Assembly (NCBI GenBank): GCA_023853785.1
Contig: JAJIRX010000661.1
Coordinates: 1 to 34,715, forward strand
Reading direction: 5' to 3'
DNA length: 34,715 nt
Origin: Psilocybe azurescens
Lineage: Eukaryota > Basidiomycota > Agaricomycetes > Agaricales > Agrocybaceae
Shown: positions 12,315-23,387 of the stretch, piece by piece
Numbering within the stretch: position 1 is the stretch's first letter
How the letters are laid out: the number at the start of each line of letters is the position of its first letter
Notes under the pieces: model-generated
What the model saw: only the letters and a program-made list of their open reading frames with translations
Told to the model about the DNA's origin: nothing
The model's database searches: none
Translations under genes and position numbers: made by a program

Positions 12315-12582
12315 AATGAGAATCGTATGTGTTGGCCAGAGTTATGAGTAGGATGTTTGGATAACGTTAGGACGTCGGTCAGCGTTCAGTTAAAGTGCTG
12401 GGCTCAAGGTTGCCCCACGACTCGGATAGAAAACGCGATCACATGCACACGCGTTGCTTGTACCTGCTTGGCTCGCCTCATAGCTATATCTTATTATTCC
12501 ACTAGACAGCTTCGGGTTGCTTACTCATTCAATGAGTACGCTATTGCACCCAAATAGTAATCGATCTGTTTCTCCTAAGTAT

Positions 12583-13665
12583 CTACCATGATGGAATCTT
12601 TGATCCATCCAAATGCATAAATTCGCCCCCATTCTTCTCGCGCGTTGACTCGTCAACGACCTTGAGAATTAATGCAGCAGCATTGGCCACTGAAACAGGC
12701 TCAATGGGCTCCCACAGTTTCTTGAATGCCGCATCGTCATCGCAAGCCTCTTTCACTAGTTGTTCTCAAAGTTATAAAGCTATTATGAGGGTGAGAGCGA
12801 GAATAAATACACACCCATATCTGTATCTACAGTACCAGGCGATAATGGGAATGCCACTGTAGATATTTACATATATCATCAACAGTTAGCTAGAGATTCA
12901 AGTTCTATGATATGAAAGTTTAAACCACGCACCCAACCAGTCATTCTCAAAGTGAATTTTTCGTGTAGCCCAATTCAACGCGGCCTTCGTAGAGCCATAA
13001 CAGATGCCGCCTGCTTGAGTCGAAACTATACCCACACCCGTACCAATACATCCGCCTACGCTGCTCACGGAGATAAATCTTGGATTGGCACTCTTCTTGA
13101 GTAGAGAGAGCACTGATTGGAACAGGACAATGGGGCCAGTGACGTTAACCTAAATCATTGATTTTTAATGGTGGCCGACTACGAAGGAGCGATAGGTAAC
13201 GTACGTGGAAATGTTCTTCCAAGTCTTTGGCTACTACTTCAGAGACGGGAGAAAACGCGTTCCATAATGCTGCAAATTGCGAATAATATATCACTACACT
13301 CCCTTGAACAAATGATGGCGATACGAATACACACCTGCATTGGCAATCACTGTGTCAACCCGACCATGGCGCTCTTCAATTTCTTTCGCGACCGCTGCAT
13401 TCCCAGCCTCATCTCCAGAGACACATTTCACCACTGCGATCCGGCCCGGATACTTGGTCTTTAGGTCTTGAAGGGCAGTCGCTTTCGACGGGTCGCGTGC
13501 ACCTGCATAGACAAAGGAATCCTCATGCTTTTCCAAGGCATGTTCGACAAGACCAAAACCTATTGTGTAGATTCGTAAGAAAATTCAGTTGTAGCGTCCA
13601 AATATTTTACCTATTCCATGAGGACGATTTGCACCAGTTATGAGGTAGATTGTAGACGGAGACAT
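12583..13665 (-). CDS. Short-chain dehydrogenase/reductase (intact member)
   Basis: This is an NAD(P)(H)-dependent SDR of the classical type, resembling the fungal nor-1/ketoreductase-like group. Its substrate is unknown. Six exons join in phase: 13611-13665, 13335-13559, 13205-13269, 12933-13149, 12815-12856 and 12583-12755, giving 258 aa, the normal length for a classical SDR. Visible motifs are the cofactor loop TGANRPHGIG near residue 10, VIANAG, the catalytic Ser in SVSSVGG, and the catalytic YGSTK (YxxxK). The start is the only ATG immediately before YLITGA. It is the only one of the five copies in the window that is open as written. It lies 268 bp downstream of the separase start codon on the same strand, and its sister gene is about 900 bp upstream. 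Confidence 0.93.
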
Positions 13666-14566
13666 AATATTCAATGATATCAAGAAGCTGGATATGTATG
13701 AGGGTTCCAAAGTCGTTTATAAATCTACCTTGCCGCAAAGAAGGAAGAAAAAACCAACCGACTCTATTCCATGATGTCAAACTTGCTATGTTTTATACAG
13801 GGCTGGGTTTCGTGGTGAAAAGGTCCTGAGTAAGCCGGCCGATTACAGTGTATACGCCACCATTGCCGAGTAAGAAAGGCGCTTTCGCGTCCGACCGGCA
13901 TGGTCATCTTATCGTGGATGTTAGTAAAAACTGGTTTGTCTTTAATCACCAATCTTTTGAACGGCAGAAGAATCTTGCGACTCTGATAACTACGCAGTCC
14001 TCGAAAAGAGGTTTCTAGTCGGTTATGTTAAATAGCTTGATGGAGAAGGAGAAAACCGCTGAGACGGTATTCTGCCGCCAGTCGTGCAACTCTCATCTTT
14101 AATAGGTTTACGAAGGATACACCTATCGTGAAGTGGATAGAAGATGGGAGTACAGGATGGAATTACGTGTTCAGAAAAGAGTGAGAATCTTTCAAGACAC
14201 ACAACAAATGTAAGCGCACGGTCTGACATCGCTCCAGTCCACAATTACTTCAGAATAGACTATACTCTTTTGTAGAAGCCCATCAACGCTTCAAGTTTCT
14301 CTTATATGTCGAGCCGCAGACGTAGAACATCAAAATTTGACAACATAAAAGATGGATAAATGACATATTTCGAACCATTGACCATCCGCGTCGGTCGTTT
14401 ATTCTATTACATACCCTCTACAAGAAATACTTACGTCCAGTAGAGACCCAGCCCATTGGTTCCAAAGCTTCTCCTCCAGGGCGCTCATCTTTAGATGGAA
14501 ATTTATGTATGTACAGAACAACTCACTATCTGCGTCCGGTGTGTGTTCACAACCATCCTCAAACAC
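13666..14566. other. Intergenic, no gene recognised
   Basis: This 900-bp spacer separates the two full-length SDR genes and must contain the promoter of the gene at 12583-13665. I see no conserved frame, RNA gene or repeat in it; the short ORFs have no recognisable motif. Confidence 0.5.
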
Positions 14567-15687
14567 CTACCACGAAGGTATCTTGGTCCCATCCAAATGC
14601 ATAAATTCACCGCCATTTTTCTCTCGCGTTGCCTCGTCAATAACTTTGAGAATGGAGACAGCAGCCTCTGCTGCAGTAGGCTCAGCTCCTGAGACCAAAC
14701 TTTTGAAAACTGGGTCATCGTCACAGGCATCAGTGACTATAGATGATAGTATTAAGTAGTTGTTGCCAGAATAAAGGAAGCACAGTATGCACCCATGTCT
14801 GTGGAAACTCCTCCTGGCGACATAGGAAATGCCACTGTAAATTGAACAATGAGAAATGTGAAGACCATCGGCATGGGCGCCATGCCAGTTATTGTATACG
14901 AGCAGTTAAATACACGCACCAAGCCAATCGTTCTCGAAGTGTATTTTCCGCGTAGCCCAATTCAGCGCGGCCTTGGTAGCGCCATAGCATATACCGCCTA
15001 CTTGAGTTGGCACTAGTCCCATTCCAATACACCCCCTATGCTACTAATGGAGACAAATCGAGGATCGGGGCTCTTCTTTAGAAGAGAAAAATTGATTGGA
15101 ACAAGACAATGGGCCCAGTCGTATTTACCTTTAAATGAGCATGTTAAGTTGAAAATAAATAATCACTGAAGACAAAGGAAGCTCAGCAAACGAACATGGA
15201 AATGCTCCTCTAGATCCTCCACCCTGACTTCAGAGACGGGGGTAAAGGAGTTCCACATAGCTGGATGTTCGACAGCATAAGTTTGCGATGCCATACGAGG
15301 AGTCCCAGGCCCAGTATCAGAGCACGCACCTGCGTTAGCGATTACAGTGTCGACCCGGCCATGACGGTGCTCAATCTCTTGCGCAACCACTGCATTTCCC
15401 ACAGAGTCTCCTGAAACACATTTAACAATCTCAATGCGGCCAGGAAATTTGTCCTTCAGCTCCTGAAGCGCGGTCGCCGCCTCTGGATTTCGAACACCTG
15501 CGTACACGAAGGCATTCTCGTGCTTTTCCAAGGCCTGTGTGACGAGACCAAATCCTAGGTGGTTAGATATGAGAGGTAAATTTGGCAATAATTGTTCTGT
15601 AATGACGTGATGTGCAGTACCTATCCCACGCGGGCGGTTTGCGCCAGTTATCAAGTAGATTGTAGACGGTGAAATATCAATTGTCAT
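14567..15687 (-). CDS. Short-chain dehydrogenase/reductase, frame broken by two single-base gaps
   Basis: This is a paralogue of the SDR at 12583-13665 with the same exon plan. It starts MTIDISPSTIYLITGANRPRGIG (first exon 15621-15687), followed by VDTVIANAG, DLEEHFHV, AFPMSPGGVST and the last exon ending KIPSW at 14567. All splice sites are plausible GT..AG pairs. In the exon with the catalytic residues one base is missing near 15080-15086 and one in the C5 run at 15032-15036 (plus strand). Adding one base at each point gives an open exon with SSIGGC and YGATK, so the Ser-Tyr-Lys set is present. With no nonsense substitutions seen, it is probably functional and misread, but a young pseudogene remains possible. 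Confidence 0.75.
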
Positions 15688-15972
15688 AGTTGAGAGGTTA
15701 GCTGGAAAGTTAGCTTCTTATAGATAGATCAGGAGGATTTACAAAGCCAGTAGTTGTTGACGCAGAAGGTATGCAGTCCTTGCGAAAATGTTGGCCGTCA
15801 TGCCTATCTGACTTCAAGGTACGGCAGATCCAAAGGCCAAAATAACGCCGTTCACGACTGAGCAGATGACCAAAGATCGTTCGGTAAATTTCCGGCGTTC
15901 AGGGAATCATCGTACTTTGTAGTTCCCGGTGTGCGAAGACTCGCCAGATAGGTCTTCTTACCACGCCTTAAG

Positions 15973-16191
15973 TTATTCATGACTCACGGAATCTGACAAA
16001 TGACCGACCATCGTGTGAAGGGAAGCCATGGATGACAAGTTAAAAATGCGTTTGTTCCTATACTCACCCATAATAGCTCCAGCAGCTCCGAGGCTATATT
16101 TCAGTTTCAACTTTGCCAGGATGTCTGGGATTCTAATAGTAGCTATCTTCTGTTCGTAAGACTTCTTCGAAGTCACGACTCGCAATCCCAT
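15973..16191 (-). CDS. Small hypothetical ORF, possibly a first exon
   Basis: The 72-codon frame starts with a true ATG. Its first 42 residues look protein-like (RIPDILAKLKLKYSLGAAG) and are followed directly by a good donor, GGTGAGTA, near 16070. Downstream of that the frame is not convincing. It may be the first exon of a lost or short gene. I do not recognise the family and no partner exon was found. Confidence 0.25.
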   Translation of the reverse strand: MGLRVVTSKKSYEQKIATIRIPDILAKLKLKYSLGAAGAIMGEYRNKRIFNLSSMASLHTMVGHLSDSVSHE

Positions 16192-16750
16192 GCCCCTTTA
16201 CCTCGCTAGCCTCTCTGCTTATCGATGATACTATTTATGAACTAACTTGTACCGGAGATTTGCGCAGACCACCCTCCAATTCTTCTTTCTCAACATTCAA
16301 TGGCAATCAGAAATGTACTCGCACTCACCGTATAAATAATTCTTCACCACTAAGTTATGTCGATGGAAAAATTTGTACAATTATTCTCATGTTCAATCCA
16401 ACCAATCTACATTTAATAGTCTGATCATGACATCAAAAGCTGCGATGTTACGCATTTCAAAATTTCCTCCGCCTCTATTAGAAATCCGACATCCGAAATC
16501 TCTCCGGCTTTAATTTACGTTCAATACGGTTTGATTCGCACTTCTAGCTCAGTTGAAGATCTTTGCAACTACAATCTATCGAAGAAAAGATAGTACGAAA
16601 GTTTACTAGAGCAATCCTTATTCGGATTCAGTGGTGAACAGCGAATAGGAATAAAAAATCTGGATACCCAGAAGCCTGTGAGCAGACTAAGTGCCTCTTT
16701 GCGCTATGTCCTATGAGTCCCATCCTCAACGATCATTGGACATGTATACG

Positions 16751-16766
16751 GGGCGCTTAAGCGCCC
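16751..16766. repeat. Perfect 16-bp palindrome
   Basis: GGGCGCTTAAGCGCCC reads identically on both strands and is GC-rich inside an AT-rich spacer. It could be a dimeric protein-binding site or chance. Confidence 0.5.
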
Positions 16767-18094
16767 ATCAGATATGATAACCGGACTTTCAAATTGATCC
16801 TTCCCTAATCTATTTATAGCTGGATACTTGGTACGCTCGAGGATCTCGAAACACGGCGTTGATTGCACTGGGACTTATGGTGGTGAACTTTACACCGTCA
16901 ATACTCACTCTACGATTGGTTTCTCAAAGAAATGGTCAAGTCTGCCGATATTCAACTTTGGCTACGTTTACTGCGTTGCTCGACTTCAACTGATCGAATT
17001 CCTCAGTCAATTGATGCAGTTTACACACCTATTAACAAGAAAATAAACATAAACCGCGAGAAGAGTAGAAAAATATTAGCGTAAGAGAGGATCAGGTTGC
17101 ACCATGCTTGGCATTAAGTAAATTCAATAACAAATCCACTTTTATTAATAACAGTCGCCAGCTTTGGCATTACATACTCTTTAATTGACCGGGCAGATGA
17201 TAGCGTTGGGAAGAATAAGATATACAATCAGCTCTCGTTTGGCCTACAAATTTAATCGATTTCCGGAGAGTTAACATTTTGTTCCCGACTTCAACAATAG
17301 CTATCCGGGTGGAAAACGAAGATCACCTTTTGCGATTGCCAAGCAACGAGGAAAAATGATCTCGGGCTCTTTGTTTGAGCTGCAAGGCAATATCTGAATA
17401 TTTGATACATTGGAGTTCAGAGCTTCATTCTGCTTTGTTGTTAGGTCGTTTTGTTAAAAGGCTTGGGTTGGTCTTAACTGCTATGCCAGTTGGATGCGAG
17501 CTACAACATTCATGAACTTTATGTTGAAGCACTCTTCCTACTTAGTAACCGATATGACCATTCCCCAAAATTTCTATTCTGACGCTTCTACGGACACAGC
17601 TACAGTAATATTACTGCATATTGGGCACATTGTTCATCCAACACAGCAAGCGACATCTATTTTTTTGGAGGGTACATACACATGTACCGGCTCAATGGCT
17701 AAGTCCCTAACTTCATCACGCCATACATGTAGTTTTTGAGATCTGCGGTCAGTTTGGGCATCAAAAGGGGACAAGATTGATCATCTTCGTACGGGCTTCA
17801 TAACCTGTGCCCGAGGTTCATCACGTGAATCCAAGAGTTGTCTTGCTTCCCCGAACTGAAGTTACTGAACAGCCTGATCATGAATACGTACGAATAACTA
17901 CATGTATAAGCCTGTAAAAGCTCGTTGACTTATTCCTATGTTACCGGAAGTGGGTCCATCCGGCTGTATGACATTCTCATAACCGTAGAATAACCGAAGA
18001 GAGGTTCATAAAACTGCTGGGGCACACTGGCATTGAATTATTCCTCTTTTCGCACCTCACTTTCATGCTTAGTTCTCACTGTCTCAACTAATAA

Positions 18095-20143
18095 ATGGCC
18101 TCAATACCAGATACCGAGAATTCCGTCTTTAATCAAACCACTACATTAGAATCTATCGATGTCGAGAAGAAAGGGAATGTTACAATGGACGTCAAAACAT
18201 TACCAGTCCTTGAGGCATTTCCGGATGGAGGGAGACGAGCATGGTTGTCTCTTCTGGGAGCGTAAGCCAGAGTTTATTGGATCCACCTTGACAGCTAATT
18301 GGAGCCCTTTTACAGATTTCTGGTTCAATATGTGACTTTCGGGTTGATCATTCTTGTCCTCGCCGACATTTAGCAAACTAAATAGCAACTACTGTCTAGA
18401 TACATTGGGGCATTTGGAGTGTACCAAGACTTCTACGTACGCGAGTATTTAATTGGGCATACGCCAAGCGAGATTGGGTGAGCTGCATTATGATTTATTC
18501 TCCTACAGGGAGTTGACGAATGTATAGTTGGATCGGTGGGATGCAGATCATCCTGACATTTTCGGCTGGTATATTTGTTGGACGTGCTTTTGATCGAGGA
18601 TACTTGTGAGCATTCATTTAAACCTTGAAAAAATTGAAACAATTTTAAAACAGCTATTACTTAATTTTATCTGGAGCCATTCTTCACGGATTAGCAAGTA
18701 CGAGAATTTCACGATCCATAAATAATCCAGTTGTTCAACTAATCTATTTTTAGTCTTCATGTTGTCTCTTTCGCATAAGGATTCATTCTATCAAGTCTTC
18801 CTCACAAACGGCGTACTTCTAGGATTATCTGCAGGCGTATGCTATATACCCAGTGAGCAAGCCTCATGTTTTATTTTACAGCATACTTAACGTTATGAAA
18901 TCCCTTGACAGGCCTCGGCATTACCACCCATTATTTTTTGAAGCGAAGACCTTTAGCTATAGGGATTGCATCATCCGGAAGCGCACTAGGTACGCAGAAA
19001 CGGACAATACCAATTAAATTTCTCAAACGAGCCTCTGATATCCGTGCACCGGCAGGGGCTGTTGTGCATCCTATAGTGTTGAATCAATTCTTCGACGGGC
19101 GCATAGGATTTCACAAAGGCGTCCGAATTAGCGGTGGCATCAATCTGGCTTTGTTCATCATTGCTATTTCGGTTATGCGAACTCGTTTACCGCCAAAGCC
19201 TGTCCAACACTTTCCAGTTATTTCCTGGATGAAGGAGCCTGCCTACCTGTCAATGTTCTTAGGGTCAGACCACCGTTCTATCCAAAACTGATCACGCTTC
19301 TGATTGATCGACCTACTCAGATCGTGGTTTGTCTTTTTCGGACTTTTCTATCCTATCTTCTATATCCAGCTGTCCGCAATAAAACATGGGATCAATCACA
19401 CCTTTGCATTCTATTCCGTACGGTCATCTCTCTTTATAGATCATTATTTCACTCACCAGGTCCATTTTACCACAGCTCTCAATACTTAATGGTGCAAGCA
19501 TCTTAGGACGAATTCTCCCCGGAGCCCTTGCAACACGCTTAGGAGCCTATAATATTCTCGTATTTTGTGGAATTTCGTCGGGAATCGTCATAATTTTCAT
19601 GGTGTTCGCTGACGATGTAGTTTCCGTTACACTTGTTGCCATCTTTTATGGACTTTTCTCCGGTTCTGCGATTGCCCTCGTTCCTGCTGTTGTAGGTCAG
19701 TGTAAATTTACTATTCCGCTCCTTTCACTTCATTGATAGCACCTATAGGATCTCTATCTGCCAACACGAACGAATTCGGAACGAGGATGGGTATAGTGTT
19801 CTTTTTGCGGGTGCGATCACAACACCTTTAAAGCACAAAATGTCAGCTAATTGTGTGGCGCAGGAATCTTGGGCCTTTTGGTGAGAAATGACGAGGGCAG
19901 TCATCCTCGTATGTTAAAATAACCGACTTTTTCATGAACAGCAACCCCAATCTCCGGTGCATTACTCACCAGCGACTACCACTGGATCAGAGCTGATCTG
20001 TTCTCTGGAGTGCGTGTGCTAAATTTCATTTGTCTCGCGTATCTCCGCTAATAGCGGGGTAGATCTCGCTCATCATAGCTGGTTTCTTCTTCCTGATATC
20101 AAGATACTTCGCAGCGAAGCAGCGCAATACTCAGATACTCTGA
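18095..20143 (+). CDS. MFS transporter, monocarboxylate-permease type
   Basis: This is a major-facilitator membrane transporter of the fungal monocarboxylate (MCT/Mch-like) group, expected to have about 12 membrane helices. Exact cargo is unknown. The protein starts MASIPDTENSV with a polar cytosolic tail, then PDGGRRAWLSLLGAFLVQYV (helix 1), GAFGVYQDFYVREYL, FSAGIFVGRAFDRG, FLTNGVLLGLSAGVCYIPSL, HYFLKRRPLAIGIASSGSAL, a central loop, and then the second helix bundle ending FFFLISRYFAAKQRNTQIL. About a dozen small introns join in phase by my reading. Two places near the end, the T5 run at 19802-19806 and the T4 run at 19876-19879, each lack one base. With those restored the sequence reads FFFAGILGLFATPISG. 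I take these as likely sequence errors. It is flanked by gene-poor spacers on both sides. Confidence 0.87.
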
Positions 20144-21687
20144 GTGCAAGCATATGGAGATGCAACTGAGCTCAAGTTCGCGGCTTTCGTGCAATTGTCG
20201 GGAATGGCTTTGATACCGTATAACCATGAGGTCTTGAAGAATAGTAAATGGTATGAGGATATCTATAAATTCATAAGCATGAATATAAATTCAATGAAGG
20301 AATCATCATGAAAAGCATCTGGCGCATACGTGTCAGAAAGCACGCACAATTACTCTTCACTGAGAAAAATCGAACAGTCCAGAGCCTGATTCTGACTGAG
20401 ACAAGGGAGACATTTCTTCCCCAAGACGAGTAAATCTAGGAGAAAAGTCGAAGTCGGAGGAGCAAAGAAAGTAACCATAATGGAGATATTGTCGGAGTCA
20501 ATAATGTCTAGATGTACAAGTTCGCTGTTCTCGGCGTTTCGAGTCCCAGTAGATATAACAGCGTAGAGTGGTGTACCCCACACCCGTGCATCTTAGCACT
20601 TCGACTGCTTGTTGACTCACTTGCACGATAATAAACAGATTCAAAAAAACGCACCTTGATCACGAGAAGACCCGCTCTCACGTGAAACTTAGTCTCGACT
20701 CAGCCGACCTGGATGATTGGGCTGTACCCGGCATGTAGCGGTCTGGGTTTCCCGCTCCCATATAAGTCCACGGCCGCCCCAGGAAACATGTACTGGAGTA
20801 ACGGGTGTGACGATCTGAGAGTTGTAACGTCGAAGCCTGACTTGGTTCAGGCTTATCTCGGGACAGATAGTCCAATGGTTGTGCCGTGTGCAATTCCGGC
20901 ATGTTCCATTTTAGGCAGAAACGTTACACGGCAGGAGGAATCATTACTATCTAAGCCATCACTCGGCCTCATCAGGTATGTTTTCAGATATTTGTTATTT
21001 TCATGGCATACTAAACAACAAAATGAAGTGGGGATATTCTACCTCGTAGACCGGGTTCGAGTCTAAATCAAACTGCCTAAAATGAAAACTCAACCGCACG
21101 TCTGTCAAGCAACTGTGGCCTTCAACGTTCAACGATGGTTGCCAATATGACCAGTTCATTCTATTTCTATCTTCCAAACGCCTAGGGAACTAAGAGGTCC
21201 AATTTCTTTTAAACCCGCGATGAACTCGCCGCGCCCAGTCAGTGAACATTGAGACAAACTTCAGCCGAAATCAGCGAGAAGCCAAAGACGTTGATCCATC
21301 TTTTTCCTTTTGCTACAGGAACTGCTCGTTTACGTGCTTACGAGGGCGGCTACTTGCAGAAATTCAATAAGTCCAGGTACGAAGGATTGATAAGTCTAAC
21401 AAACTATACAGAAATACTTATGTCTGCAAGCAGAACGAGACAAACACAACAGCATGATCGTTATAGAATGCCAACGAAATCATATAGGTCACACACTTAC
21501 CAATTTCCTTCCCATAATGGCGCTGCTTGGTCGAGCCCCCATTGACAGGCTATAGCACGGTAGGAATTTCTTAAGGCACCTTCCGATGTGGTTCGATGTG
21601 GTCGAGCGACGATAAAATTGCCCCATCTACAGAGTGTACTCCTCTACGCTTCTGCATTCTTCATTGTGAGTGTTATTAATCTCCGTG
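20144..21687. other. Intergenic, no gene recognised
   Basis: Several frames of 75-117 codons exist (for example 20713-21066 on the plus strand and 20350-20583 on the minus strand) but none shows a motif or family resemblance I can name, and none pairs with a clear splice partner. Confidence 0.4.
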
Positions 21688-22002
21688 ATGTCGATAAAGG
21701 TTTCTGGACCACTTAACCATGTCTTTTTAAAATGGTGCGAAGGTCTAATTGAACTGGAACAACAGCCACGCAGAGAATGTCCGATTTGCCGCTTGACATT
21801 ACCATTCCTTATCGACTATTGGTGTAGCATGTGTGGCATCCAGCTGATATGCTTGGCTTGTTACGCGGCCTTGCCATTTGAACACGTCATTCTAACCGTG
21901 ACGGAGAAACTTGTGCGTTCAATAATCAAACAAATATGCCGGCCGGACGCGAATGCTTTCTCTTTTCCTACAAGGTGCGCATATTCCTGGTCGGATACAT
22001 AG
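21688..22002 (+). CDS. Small cysteine-cluster (zinc-finger-like) ORF
   Basis: The frame from the ATG at 21688 encodes about 104 aa starting MSIKVSGPLNHVF. Three CxxC pairs are spaced CPIC-x11-CSMC-x5-CLAC, followed by LPFEHVIL. This pattern resembles ZZ-type fingers (YxCxxCxxxxxCxxC) and also the CxC2-type cysteine cluster found before KDZ transposases in basidiomycetes. Either would bind zinc. The frame stops 112 bp before the SDR pseudogene at 22114, so it may be a whole small gene, one exon, or a transposon leftover. No transposase core is visible nearby. Confidence 0.4.
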   Translation: MSIKVSGPLNHVFLKWCEGLIELEQQPRRECPICRLTLPFLIDYWCSMCGIQLICLACYAALPFEHVILTVTEKLVRSIIKQICRPDANAFSFPTRCAYSWSDT

Positions 22003-22113
22003 TATGCTAACGATCTTCATATGACTACAGCGACTCGGACCAGCGGCTCTATAAATGGTCGAGGACGCAAGACGAGAGGATCAACTGCTAGAACCTGAAC
22101 ACAGCAGCTTATA

Positions 22114-23188
22114 ATGTCTTCCGGAACAGTCTATCTCATAACTGGTGCGAACCGTCCCCGGGAATAGGTATGTATATTCGCAAGTAAACTACGCAGAATC
22201 GGTCTGATATCAAAAATTCCAGGCTTAGGCCTCGTCATTCACGCTCTCGAGATGCACAAAGACGCCCTCGTCTACGCTGGGGCACGCGACCCAGAGAAGG
22301 CCACTGCTCTCCACGAGCTCAAGGACAAGTATCCCGGTCGAATTGTAATTGTCAAATGCGTTTCTGGCGACGTAGAAGGATATGCTCTAGTAGCGAAAGA
22401 AATCAAAGAGCGCCACGGGAAAGTAGACACAGTAATAGCCAACGCAGGTACGCGCCTTGATGTGTAATACCCTGCTCAGTCCCAAGTGTACACTTATTTT
22501 ATGCACCAACCGACAGCCTTATGGAGCTCCTTTGGAACTGTCTCTGGTGTATTCATTGACGATTTGGAAGAGCATTTCCATGTTCGTCAGACGATGCGCT
22601 TCCTTCATTGTCAAATATTTACTGACCTTTGGTATTAAGGTAAACGTCTCCGGTCCAATTATTCTCTTCCAAGCGATGTACGACCTTCTTAAAAAGAGCG
22701 CCAACCCACGATTCGTCTCCATGAGCAGTATAGGTGGATGCGTTGGAATCGGACTAGTATCGACTTAGGTACCCGGAATTTTCTATGGAGCAACAAAAGC
22801 AGCGTTGAATTGGGCTACTAGAAAAATACATTTCGGGAACGAATGGCTTGGTGCGTATGGCTAGCTTGCTTAATTTCTCTATCTCTTCTTCATTTTCGTT
22901 CGTGCGCATGTTAGTGGCTTTCCCAATGTCGCCTGGTGGCGTCTCAACAACAGCTTGTAGATGTTTGTCTTTGCTTCTCGAATCACAATATCCATTCATA
23001 ATTTCAATCCAGTGGATGATACTTGCGTCAACAACCCAAGTGGCTTGTTCAAAACTCTGGTTACTGGCACCGAGCCTACAGCGGCCGAAGCTGCGATCCC
23101 AATTCTCAAAGTTATCGATGAGTCGACGCGTGCGAAGAATGGTGGGTAATTCATGCATATAGATGGGACAAAGATGCCATCGTGGTAG
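22114..23188 (+). pseudogene. SDR pseudogene (right copy, full length)
   Basis: All six exons of the SDR family can be traced: MSSGTVYLITGANRP in exon 1, VYAGARDPEKATALHELKDK and VIANAG in exon 2, SFGTVSGVFIDDLEEHFHV in exon 3, the catalytic exon with SMSSIGGC and FYGATKAAL, AFPMSPGGVST, and a last exon ending PSW-stop at 23188. Lesions are one base missing at the G3 run 22160-22162 in exon 1, a TAG where the paralogue has CAG (catalytic exon, about 22766-22768), and a TAA in place of GAA in the last exon (about 23148). Two independent nonsense substitutions make true inactivation likely even if the one-base gap is an error. It is convergent with the intact F-box gene. Confidence 0.87.
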
Positions 23189-23387
23189 GATCTTCAGAAT
23201 AGCAAGTTACCTAGTTGCGCGATGTAGCCAAGAAAGTGCAATATCCACGGGGATCCAACGTCCATCGATTTAAAGCGTAACACGAGTCTTTCTTTCACCC
23301 AATGATGAATTCTTTGCGAGACTCGCTAAAAGTTATATTTTGCTGTATTGTATTCGTACAGTATTATTGTCGGTATGCATCACGCCA

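Larger units (their letters stand above)
15688..18094. other. Long gene-poor spacer
   Basis: Apart from the small ORF at 15973-16191 and the palindrome at 16751-16766, I see nothing that can be supported in these 2.4 kb. The region is AT-rich with short, unconserved frames. It includes the promoter of the SDR at 14567-15687 on the left and of the MFS gene at 18095 on the right. Confidence 0.5.

Noticed and set aside
20713..21066. A 117-codon plus-strand frame.
   Set aside because: No recognisable motif, unusual composition, no splice partner, and it overlaps a comparable frame on the other strand.
21040..21075. GGGTTCGAGTCT resembles the B box of a tRNA gene.
   Set aside because: The bases either side do not form a T-stem and no matching A box, anticodon arm or acceptor stem is found.
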